A DNA stretch of 64,000 bases from Haloglycomyces albus DSM 45210 (GTDB lineage Bacteria; Actinomycetota; Actinomycetes; Mycobacteriales; Micromonosporaceae), in assembly GCF_000527155.1 (NCBI RefSeq), contig NZ_AZUQ01000001.1, positions 248,001 to 312,000 on the forward strand, in the 5' to 3' direction. Shown here piece by piece: positions 44,698 through 52,375 of the stretch (within the stretch, counting starts at the first letter, position 1; the number at the start of each line of letters is the position of its first letter). A program made the translations under genes and the position numbers. The notes below the pieces were generated by a model. The model was not told where the DNA came from, made no database searches, and saw only the letters and a program-made list of their open reading frames with translations.

Positions 44698-45151
44698 CCT
44701 AACCGCGTCTGTTGTTTGGATTCGTCGCTGTCATCTCACACCGCCCGTGGGCGATAGGTCGCATCTGAAGAAGTATCGAATCGTTGAATTCTAGCGCATG
44801 CCAACGAAAGAACGCGAGCCACCAACACCTTACAATACGTGAAGGAAAACCCAACCGGCAGTTCGGAAAGCATCACCGCAGGAAGTGCCCGGTAATGCCG
44901 GACTCGAGAGATTGACGGGTTTCTGACACAAGGCAATACACAGGACCACCTGCGCCACAGACTGTAGCGTCACCGACCAATACCGTTAGCGACTGTAACG
45001 TATATTGACAGCGACGAGGCAATAACTCAATCCCCCAGGGCCGCAGGCGACACGTCCGATAGGCCGCAGCGAAGGCTCATAGAGGCATGACCGACACCGG
45101 CTCAGACCACGAACGCAAATCGAAGCGATCCCCAGCAAGAAGGACAACCCC
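44698..45151. other. Divergent intergenic region before the mycosin pair
   Basis: No gene is supported. The region contains direct repeats at 44960 and 44991 and a TTGACA at 45005-45010 without a good -10 partner. Confidence 0.5.
44960..45001. repeat. Direct repeat GACTGTARCGT upstream of mycosin 1
   Basis: GACTGTAGCGT (44960-44970) recurs as GACTGTAACGT (44991-45001), 31 bases apart, close to three helical turns. This spacing suits a dimeric activator binding in tandem, but no regulator is known. Confidence 0.3.
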
Positions 45152-46444
45152 ATGCAGCAGACACAGCAAGACGTGGACGTAGGAATATCGAAATCGTTGT
45201 GGAGTCAGATCCAGCGGTTCGTCGTGGGACTGATGGCGAGCGCGCTCGCTGTCATCACGACCATCACCTTCTCCCCCGCTACCGCGATGGCCGAAAACCA
45301 CGAACTGGCCAATCAATGGATACTCGACCAGATCAACGCCGAACAGGCCTGGGAGCATTCCAAAGGTGAAGGTATCACCGTCGCGGTTCTAGACTCCGGG
45401 ATAATGCCGCACCCGTACTTTGACGACAAGGACATTCGCGATGGAAAAGACCTTTTTACCGACGAAGAACAGGCGTCCAACGCAGCTGCATTTCACGGAA
45501 CTCAAGTAGCCACTGCCGCGCTTCACGTTGCACCAGAGATTACTGTGCTTCCTGTAGCCGTTCACAGCGAGAGTGATATAGGCCCAAATTTCGGTGCTTG
45601 GCCACTAGTAGCCGAGGGCATTCGGTGGGCAGTAGACGAAGGCGCCGATATTATCAATTTCTCTTTTGGTATTCCGGGTCAGAACGGTAAAAACGAGGAT
45701 CTGATGCGGAAGGCTCTGCAATATGCAATGGATAATAACGTAATTGTGGTAGGAGGATCAGGAAATGATCCTGATGGGCCCGTACTTTTCCCCGCCGCGT
45801 ATGAAGGAGTCGTAACTGTAACAGGTTCGAACCCTAACAACGAACTATGGGTATCTGCAAGCACAGGCCCAGAGACAACGGTCGCTGCTCCAGCAGACGA
45901 ACAACGCTGCCCCGTAGGGCAGCATGTTGATTCTGGTGTAGAAGGCGAAAGCGAAGACGACTGGTACAACGAGGGCAACGTAGCAGAGGATAAGTGGGAA
46001 GACTGTCGAGGGACCTCACTAGCCAGCCCTGCAGTTGCAGGCGCTCTTGCACTGATATTGGCGTCAAATTCCGATGTCGACGCCAATAACGCAATCAACC
46101 GTCTCATACACACTTCAAGCAACGGCTACAACGGACACGACAACGAACTCGGCTACGGAATCATCGACGCCAATGACGCCATCGAGGCCGATAACCTCGA
46201 CACCGTCGACCAAAACCCACTCGGCTACCCCCTCGGCGGTCCCGGAACGAGTTATAGCTCTGACGACGAAAGCGACACCAATACGGGAGACGGCGGCGCG
46301 TCAGATAACTCCGCCGATGAAAATGCATCTAACAATGAAGAATCCAATACCCTAGCATTCCTCCTCATAGCCGCCGCAAGCCTCATCCTCATCGCCGCGA
46401 GCATCACCTGGCTAATGCTCCGCAACCGAGCGGAACGAAGCTAA
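45152..46444 (+). CDS. mycP: Mycosin, type VII secretion-associated subtilisin-like protease (copy 1)
   Basis: The 430-residue protein has a signal/anchor (about 22-47), the mycosin-style QWILDQINAEQAWEHSKGEG lead-in, a catalytic triad Asp81 (AVLDSGI), His115 (HGTQVA) and Ser289 (GTSLASP), oxyanion Asn205, an acidic low-complexity linker (375-400) and a C-terminal transmembrane helix (about 402-425). Mycosins sit outside the cytoplasmic membrane and are needed for ESX secretion and for processing of some substrates. AAGGA precedes the ATG. A second copy follows downstream. Confidence 0.92.
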   Translation: MQQTQQDVDVGISKSLWSQIQRFVVGLMASALAVITTITFSPATAMAENHELANQWILDQINAEQAWEHSKGEGITVAVLDSGIMPHPYFDDKDIRDGKDLFTDEEQASNAAAFHGTQVATAALHVAPEITVLPVAVHSESDIGPNFGAWPLVAEGIRWAVDEGADIINFSFGIPGQNGKNEDLMRKALQYAMDNNVIVVGGSGNDPDGPVLFPAAYEGVVTVTGSNPNNELWVSASTGPETTVAAPADEQRCPVGQHVDSGVEGESEDDWYNEGNVAEDKWEDCRGTSLASPAVAGALALILASNSDVDANNAINRLIHTSSNGYNGHDNELGYGIIDANDAIEADNLDTVDQNPLGYPLGGPGTSYSSDDESDTNTGDGGASDNSADENASNNEESNTLAFLLIAAASLILIAASITWLMLRNRAERS

Positions 46445-46653
46445 ACATAATTCGATAGGGAGTGAACCGCCCTGACGCATGTATCTAACTATCACTTCCT
46501 GGAAATAGCCTTCACTGCTAGGAGGGCACCTAATTCATGGCTACACGAGGTGCACTTGCGTATGCGCGAATCCGGTATGTTAGAAGCAGCCGATTCGATA
46601 GCCAAGTGACAACAGCGATACGACCGAATCGCGGAAAACGAAGGACAAATCCC

Positions 46654-47922
46654 ATGCACTCACGCCACGACACACACGACGTAAAACCGGGTTCACTAAG
46701 ACGCTGGATCAAACAGTTCGCAACTGGGATCGCCGCCAGTGCACTTAGCATAACCACCAGCCTCGCGCTTTCCCCCAGCACCGTATACGCAGACGACTAC
46801 GAACAAGCCAACCAGTGGATTCTTGATCAGATTAACGCCGAAGAGGCTTGGGAAAAATCCAAGGGCGAAGACATTACCATCGCGATCCTAGATTCAGGGA
46901 TCATGGAACACCCATACTTTGACGACAAAGACGTAAAAGATGGTGAAGACTTTCTCACAGATAGTGGCAGTGCTTATAGCCCCGCGAGCAGCCATGGTAC
47001 CCAAGTATCGGCCGCAGCACTCAATGTCGCACCTGAGGCAACAATTCTACCCGTTGTAGTTCACAGCGAAGGTGACACTGGGTTGAACGTCGGAAACTGG
47101 CGCGCTGTAGCAGAGGGAATTCGGTGGGCAGTCGACCAGGGTGCCGATATACTGAATTTCTCTTTCTTCATTTCAAGCGCAAGCGACGATGAAGAAGAAC
47201 TTGTTAGAGATGCGTTGCAGTACGCAATGAACAATGATGTCGCCGTAGTCGCAGGTGCTGGAAACGACCCAGAAAACCAAGTTTACCTTCCAGCCGCATT
47301 CGAAGGTGTCATCACAGTTAGTGGATCGAACTCTGAAAACACGCTCTGGGAGTCGTCCACAACGGGGCCAGAGGTCACAGTTGCAGCTCCTGGAGATGAA
47401 CAGCGTTGCCCGATTGGGCACGCTGATGCTGAAAGTGATAGCGACTGGTATAACGAAGGAAACGAACCCGAAGACGAATGGGAAAGCTGTCGAGGTACTT
47501 CCCTCGCAAGCCCCGCAGCAGCAGGATCACTTGCACTTATCATGGGCTCTGATTCCGAAATAGATGCTAATAACGCAATCAACCGTCTCATCCATACGGC
47601 CAGTAATGGCATAGACGGGCACGATAACGAACTCGGGTACGGAATCATCGACGCCAACGCCGCCATCAACGCCAACAACCTAAACACCGTCGACCAGAAC
47701 CCACTCGGCGAACCCGGAGCAAGCAATAATTCAGACGATGACAGCGACACCGCTCCTGGAGACGAAAGTGTAACTGACGAGCCCGCAATCGACAACGCAT
47801 CTGACAGCGAAGATTCCAATACCCTCGCCATACTCCTCATAGCGGCTGCAAGCCTCATAGTGATCGCCGCAATCATCACCTGGCTGATACTCCGCAACAG
47901 AGCAAAACCAAAACAAATGTAA
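46654..47922 (+). CDS. mycP: Mycosin, type VII secretion-associated subtilisin-like protease (copy 2)
   Basis: Starting at ATG 46654 (GAAGGA nine bases upstream, like copy 1) gives 422 residues. The triad is Asp80, His114 and Ser283 with oxyanion Asn204, and the anchor and C-terminal helix match copy 1. An in-frame ATG at 46537 with a strong AGGAGG would add 39 residues without family similarity, so it could mark a second start. The two mycosins are plainly a tandem duplication; the loop after SFFISS and the region after QRCPIG differ most. Confidence 0.92.
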   Translation: MHSRHDTHDVKPGSLRRWIKQFATGIAASALSITTSLALSPSTVYADDYEQANQWILDQINAEEAWEKSKGEDITIAILDSGIMEHPYFDDKDVKDGEDFLTDSGSAYSPASSHGTQVSAAALNVAPEATILPVVVHSEGDTGLNVGNWRAVAEGIRWAVDQGADILNFSFFISSASDDEEELVRDALQYAMNNDVAVVAGAGNDPENQVYLPAAFEGVITVSGSNSENTLWESSTTGPEVTVAAPGDEQRCPIGHADAESDSDWYNEGNEPEDEWESCRGTSLASPAAAGSLALIMGSDSEIDANNAINRLIHTASNGIDGHDNELGYGIIDANAAINANNLNTVDQNPLGEPGASNNSDDDSDTAPGDESVTDEPAIDNASDSEDSNTLAILLIAAASLIVIAAIITWLILRNRAKPKQM

Positions 47923-47957
47923 TTTCAGGAATCCCTTGCGGACGTAGCTCACTCAAT

Positions 47958-48013
47958 AACATGGTGTCTACTGGGGCATTGCAATCGAGACAATTCCCAA
48001 TAGACACCATGTT
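47958..48013. terminator. Bidirectional terminator between mycosin 2 and ESX substrate gene
   Basis: A perfect 13-bp inverted repeat, AACATGGTGTCTA (47958-47970) and TAGACACCATGTT (48001-48013), is followed on the plus strand by CTCTTTT. Confidence 0.75.
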
Positions 48014-48061
48014 CTCTTTTAGACCCAGCGGAACTGTATACAGAGTCTATGGGTTGAGCTG

Positions 48062-49381
48062 TTAATCATCTAGTTCTTCGTCATCTCTTTTATCAACCCA
48101 CTGGAAATCATCCTCAACCAGCCACGTCTCACGACCAGCTTCTTCGTCTCCTGCAAGTGCTTGGGCATTACGAGCACCTCCGCCCGCGCCGCCGCCTCCA
48201 CGCATGTTGGAACCTTGACCAGCAGGCCCCCCTGCACGCATTCCTTGCCCAGGCCCGCCTGGACGCATATTTCCTTGACCTGCACCAGCTCGGGAGTTCT
48301 GCATTCCAGCACCACCGGCACGGCCACCGCCGCCGGATCCTCCTCCAGCACGGCCTCCGCCACCGCCGGAGCCGCCACCTCCAGCCATCGGGCCACCCCC
48401 AGGGCCACCGCTACCAGGAGTAATCGTGGAACTGCCTCCACCGGGTCCTGGTGTACCCATTCCAGGACCAGTACTAGGAGGCGCACCAGCTAGACCACCG
48501 TCATGGTCGTAATCGCCCTCACCTGAAGCCCCAGAAAGGGAGGAGTTAGTTGCATCCCATCCAGCAAATTCATCGTCATTGCTCGGTGGCGAATCATACG
48601 TGGTTCCACCATAGTCACCACCGGTGGAGCCACCGCCTCCGCCGCTACCGCCACTACGTGGTGGTGTCTCCTTAAAAGTAGGTTCTTCCCTACCATTCCT
48701 AAATGAATTTGGGGACTCTGAATAAGAGTCTGAGCCTGGAATCTCTGGGTTTGTGGGTGGCTTACCTTCAGTAATTTCTGATGCTAGACGAGCATACTGA
48801 TCCCCCAGGTTCGAAACAACTGTCGCCAGTTGTTCTTTCCTGTCCTCTTTATAATTCTCGTATTCGGCTTGAATCTCCGGCTCTAGCTCTTGAGCACGTT
48901 GAAGTTTATCAGGATCTAGCCCTCCATTGGGATCTTGCCAAAGGCCCTTTTCTCGAAGATATTCCTCCTTATACTCTTCAAGCGTAAGGTTATAGCTCGG
49001 GCTAAGGTTAAACTCGCCGTATTTACCTTCGATATCCGAATCTTCAAGCGCCTCATCCAAGACATCCGCAATTGCCTCTACATCGCTTGCAACTTTGCGC
49101 TCAAGCTCTTCCTCTTGTTTCGCACAATGCTCTAGCAAAACCCGCATCTGTTCCTTGAACGAGTCTGCCGCCTCTCCCTTCCAAATGCCCATGAGCTCTT
49201 CCATCTGAGAGTCAAATTCGTCTTTGGACATCCCTATACCACTAGCCAGGCGCGTATAGAGGGAACTTGCACTTCGTACGTGATCCGATTTTCCTCTGTT
49301 CAACGTATCCCAGAGATCTTCATGAGTCTTCTGTTTGTAATGCGCGAGTCCATAACCTTGCACATCTCCACTAGACGCCAT
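48062..49381 (-). CDS. WXG100/PPE-like ESX substrate with Gly-rich region and C-terminal VEDD motif
   Basis: From ATG 49381 the protein has 439 residues; GTG 49396 is the alternative start. An N-terminal helical domain carries the WXG turn IWKG near residue 66, then a helical charged section, then a long Gly/Ser/Pro/Arg-rich linker (about 225-410) and the end TWLVEDDFQW, a motif recurrent at the C-terminus of large actinobacterial WXG/PPE-like ESX substrates. It lies 60 bases after its small partner gene and converges on the mycosins. Confidence 0.8.
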   Translation of the reverse strand: MASSGDVQGYGLAHYKQKTHEDLWDTLNRGKSDHVRSASSLYTRLASGIGMSKDEFDSQMEELMGIWKGEAADSFKEQMRVLLEHCAKQEEELERKVASDVEAIADVLDEALEDSDIEGKYGEFNLSPSYNLTLEEYKEEYLREKGLWQDPNGGLDPDKLQRAQELEPEIQAEYENYKEDRKEQLATVVSNLGDQYARLASEITEGKPPTNPEIPGSDSYSESPNSFRNGREEPTFKETPPRSGGSGGGGGSTGGDYGGTTYDSPPSNDDEFAGWDATNSSLSGASGEGDYDHDGGLAGAPPSTGPGMGTPGPGGGSSTITPGSGGPGGGPMAGGGGSGGGGGRAGGGSGGGGRAGGAGMQNSRAGAGQGNMRPGGPGQGMRAGGPAGQGSNMRGGGGAGGGARNAQALAGDEEAGRETWLVEDDFQWVDKRDDEELDD

Positions 49382-49441
49382 AGGTATCGCAGTCACCTTT
49401 CGTTTCTCAAAGTTACCGGGGGAGAATCTGCTTAGTCGCCG

Positions 49442-49942
49442 CTATTTAGGGTCATCACCAGTGCGCCATGATGTATCACGTGCTGCTTCCCTGAAGTCAG
49501 TATCAGCTTCAGCCGCAATTTGCTGAATCCTCCAGTCGTTGGCATCCTCAGTTTCGCGATATCGATCTTTAATATCTTTAACTGCTTGCAATGCGATATC
49601 GTAGGCATGTTTAATTCGCATAGCTTGGTCGCCCCAAGCCATATACATGTCTTCGTAGTAGACCTTCTTTAGGTTCTCAGCATCGTCAAAGTCGCCTACT
49701 GGGATGTCATCACCTTGACCGTCCTGGAACGAGCCAGGCCCTAGGACATCTCGACCTCCATACATGTCAGGTCTAAAAACTGAGATCTCGCCAGTACCGT
49801 AACGGTCGATCTCTGCTTTTAGGTCCTCTGAAACCTTCTCAGTCTTCTTTTCGAATTCTTCTGCAGTCTCTTCGTCAAACTGAACTTCATCAGAGTTGCC
49901 GTTGCCGTCGCTGTTGTTGGCTCCGTCGTCTGGTGTCGTCAT
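49442..49942 (-). CDS. Small acidic ESX-associated partner protein
   Basis: The 166-residue helical, acidic protein (VQFDEETAEEFEKKTEKVSEDL, MYMAWGDQAMRIKHAYDIAL) is encoded just before the large WXG-like protein. Position and make-up match the PE/EsxB-like partner that dimerises with large substrates, as with 53998-54324 and 52376-53968. The end WRIQQIAAEADTDFREAARDTSW may include the export signal. Assignment by context; no exact family recognised. Confidence 0.72.
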   Translation of the reverse strand: MTTPDDGANNSDGNGNSDEVQFDEETAEEFEKKTEKVSEDLKAEIDRYGTGEISVFRPDMYGGRDVLGPGSFQDGQGDDIPVGDFDDAENLKKVYYEDMYMAWGDQAMRIKHAYDIALQAVKDIKDRYRETEDANDWRIQQIAAEADTDFREAARDTSWRTGDDPK

Positions 49943-50608
49943 GCTCTCTACCTCTAGGTGTTTTTGGTTGTCTGGTCCTACCTATGACACAGTTCGTATT
50001 GGGGATAGGTTTCAGTTAGGGCACGCTGGGCACAGCCAACGGGATTTTGTTGGCTCCCATCCATAGGATACCCAATGTGCACCACAGCGGGTATCCCGTA
50101 GTTGTGCCAACTTGACCTGAAACCTAGCGGATTGCTTCCGCCTCACGTTACTCAATATACCGTGCCCCTGAAAGCCGCTGCCACCACCGTAAACTTGTAC
50201 GCAGACACTCCCGCGTCCTTCCGACGGCCATGCTTCAGGGAACGAGCGATTCATCATCGGCGTGAGCAGTGCATCAAACCACACTGTGCGCTGGGGTTTC
50301 ATGATCCCTTGCGGCCGTTGATAAATGGTCAAGCAGAGTGCGTATCTCTAATAAGCTTTGCCTGACCGGCATAACGACGTTAAGATCTTGCATTACGTAT
50401 TGAGAAATGCATCTCATTGGGCGATAACATCATCGGATGTTTTGGTGAACATTCGGTATATCAAAGAGTCAAATTCCCGACTATAAGAACCGCAAATCCC
50501 GGCGTGTTGCTTGTTGACTTTCAGTGATGCCTGAGTGACACTGTCGATTGCTGGGCGATCCCGATGTTCGTCCGGGACTTCAATTGGGCATCCAGTTCAG
50601 TTGCAGTA

Positions 50609-50653
50609 GTGGCTCGCCAGCCATAGCGATCAAACAATGTTCTGGCGAGCCAC
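50609..50653. repeat. Perfect 12-bp inverted repeat before the leader ORF
   Basis: GTGGCTCGCCAG (50609-50620) and CTGGCGAGCCAC (50642-50653) pair perfectly around 21 bases. It lies 23 bases before the ribosome site of the short ORF at 50688. It may be an attenuator or terminator, or the end of an element. Confidence 0.55.
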
Positions 50654-50687
50654 CCCAACAAAAACAACACCTCGAAAGGAGTGCTTT

Positions 50688-50768
50688 GTGTTTTCTCATC
50701 TTAGTAGATCGCGCTGCTTAATTCCAGCATCCATCACCACCAGCCGCGTCACGGCTGCGCTTACCTAA
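50688..50768 (+). CDS. Possible 26-residue leader peptide
   Basis: GTG 50688 sits six bases after a strong AAAGGAG (50676-50681) and opens MFSHLSRSRC, ending TAALT at TAA 50766-50768. Short Ser/Arg/Thr/Cys peptides with a strong ribosome site upstream of operons are known in actinomycetes as putative leaders. The following operon (50856-52140) starts 88 bases later. Confidence 0.4.
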   Translation: MFSHLSRSRCLIPASITTSRVTAALT

Positions 50769-50855
50769 CGCGCCTGGTCACTCCATCTCCTTGAACCACC
50801 GAACCACCATCTTCCATACCCCCTGTCCACAAACAGGGAGAACGGAGCATGAATC

Positions 50856-51134
50856 ATGCCCACAGTGCTGAAATCGCTCACTTTCAATGGCCATAGCGTT
50901 GACATCATCCGCAAGTCCGGACACGACACCCTCTGGGTAGAGATCAATGGCCGCACCGCCGCCGCGATCCACTGCAGCGCCGCTTCGATTCAACCCATGC
51001 CGGGCTGGACGATCCCGACCGGCATGGACAGCTGGATTCTCGGCCATGCCCTCGGAGTACACGACCGTATCGACAGTCCCGGCCGCGACCACTCCACCGA
51101 CGTCGCGACGGACCAGAACACGATGGGGCGGTAG
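50856..51134 (+). CDS. Small protein of unknown function
   Basis: The 92-residue protein starts at ATG 50856 after GGAG. It begins like a small beta-rich domain (MPTVLKSLTFNGHSVDIIR, DTLWVEINGRTA) and ends in a His/Asp-rich part. Six bases separate it from the next gene, so it likely begins a three-gene operon. No family recognised. Confidence 0.6.
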   Translation: MPTVLKSLTFNGHSVDIIRKSGHDTLWVEINGRTAAAIHCSAASIQPMPGWTIPTGMDSWILGHALGVHDRIDSPGRDHSTDVATDQNTMGR

Positions 51135-51140
51135 GACAAC

Positions 51141-51848
51141 ATGATCGATCAATACGTTGAAATCATAGTTCTCGCCAACATCGTTACAGTACTTTTTCTG
51201 TTCCTTCGCCTTACCTACTTGGAGGCCGCACCAGATAGCGCAGCCGAAAACTCGCCTCACCACAGCGAAAGCCGTGAGAAAACGCGCCGTCATCGTCGCA
51301 CTTCAAAGCGCCGCGCACAGAACGCCGTGGGCACAGAGGACGATTCGTCCACGAAGATTCCGGCATTCCTCGAAGACGTCATCGTTCTTCCGAACAAGCA
51401 TCGCCGGAACAATGGCCAATCGCTTGGCCGTGGCTGGGAAAGGATCGCACCACAACAACGCACGCTCTATCATCCGCGCCGGACGTGTTGGGCGGGGCAA
51501 CAACCTGCGACGGGACCGGTGATAGCGCGCGTCGGTTTCCTCGCCCGAACGATCGAACTACGCCAGACCACGATCAAGTCCGCCCAAATCGTCGCGGTCG
51601 AACCGGGTGGCGCTGAAATGACATTGGGGTCCATCGCATGGAACGCCCGGTGTTGCGACCACATCGAATGGAGCGACGATCCGGCTCGCCACAGCCTGAT
51701 CGGAAACGGAACACTCGACCAATACTGGCTCGATCAACGACTTCGAGCGACCGTCGAAAACATCTTCCATGACCGCCCCTATCCCACCCGATTCGCCGAT
51801 CCGAGAAAGGAGGCAGTTCAGTATGCCGATCAACTATCTACCGTCTGA
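51141..51848 (+). CDS. Membrane-anchored orphan protein
   Basis: The 235-residue protein has one N-terminal transmembrane helix (about 6-27), a basic Ser/Arg/His linker (38-62) and a cytosolic C-terminal domain with two adjacent Cys (RCCDHIEW) and WLDQRLRATVENIF. It overlaps the next gene by 26 bases. Function unknown. Confidence 0.68.
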   Translation: MIDQYVEIIVLANIVTVLFLFLRLTYLEAAPDSAAENSPHHSESREKTRRHRRTSKRRAQNAVGTEDDSSTKIPAFLEDVIVLPNKHRRNNGQSLGRGWERIAPQQRTLYHPRRTCWAGQQPATGPVIARVGFLARTIELRQTTIKSAQIVAVEPGGAEMTLGSIAWNARCCDHIEWSDDPARHSLIGNGTLDQYWLDQRLRATVENIFHDRPYPTRFADPRKEAVQYADQLSTV

Positions 51849-52140
51849 AGCGCTCGATATCGGTACCTTGCGACACGACGGCGACGACTGGAGAATCTGC
51901 CTCGACTTGTCGGCCAAGACAGCCTACCTTCTCCCACCGCAACGGAAGGAAGCCGAACAGCAGCGCTGCGAGCGCGCGCCGGTCGCGATCGCCTACTGCC
52001 ATGTTTGGACCCGTCCAACGGTGGTGTTGTACAACGAGCGGCTTTACCTGCGGGCTCGACACAATGAGACGTGGTTGCCGGAGTTGAGCGACCGTATCGC
52101 GTGGTCGATCAGGCCGTATCTCAGCACCGACGACGATTGA
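51823..52140 (+). CDS. Small protein of unknown function, third in orphan operon
   Basis: ATG 51823 follows AAAGGAGG by nine bases and gives 105 residues (MPINYLPSEAL, DWRICLDLSAKTAYLLPPQR, VVLYNERLYLRARHNETWLPEL), a compact alpha/beta-looking protein without membrane segments. The strong ribosome site inside the previous gene supports it as real and coupled. No family recognised. Confidence 0.68.
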   Translation: MPINYLPSEALDIGTLRHDGDDWRICLDLSAKTAYLLPPQRKEAEQQRCERAPVAIAYCHVWTRPTVVLYNERLYLRARHNETWLPELSDRIAWSIRPYLSTDDD

Positions 52141-52256
52141 CAATCAACCAATACGATGGCCGCAGCCGACTCGACAGGTCGGGACGCTTCCAGTCTCGTC
52201 GGTTGCGGCCGTCAATCAAGATTGCGGTGTCGCATAGTTTGCGGCATTGGAAACAC

Positions 52257-52316
52257 AAGACCGCTGATACCGCCGGTTTATATTCAGGGGGGACGTGGCG
52301 GTATCAGCGGGGTCTT
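52257..52316. terminator. Bidirectional terminator
   Basis: GCTGATACCGCC (52263-52274) and GGCGGTATCAGC (52297-52308) pair perfectly; AAGACC and GGTCTT extend the stem with a two-base bulge. It separates the orphan operon from the convergent ESX substrate gene. Confidence 0.75.
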
Positions 52317-52375
52317 GAAGTGCCTCAACAGGTTCTGAATCTCGATTCGGATGTTGTGGCTATAGAACCGATTCG

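Larger units (their letters stand above)
49943..50855. other. 913-base AT-richer stretch with several hairpins
   Basis: Besides a leader-type ORF (50688-50768) and a perfect 12-bp hairpin (50609-50653), there are AGCCAAC/GTTGGCT at 50034-50055 and GGATACCC/GGGTATCC at 50066-50096. A minus-strand frame 50332-50012 encodes 106 residues ending WLCPACPN, a half zinc ribbon, but has no ribosome site or clear codon bias. It could be a remnant of an acquired element. Confidence 0.5.

Noticed and set aside
50012-50332. 106-residue minus-strand frame ending in a half zinc ribbon (WLCPACPN)
   Set aside because: No ribosome site, indifferent codon bias and hairpins inside it. Kept only as a note in the intergenic entry; a homologue search could revive it.
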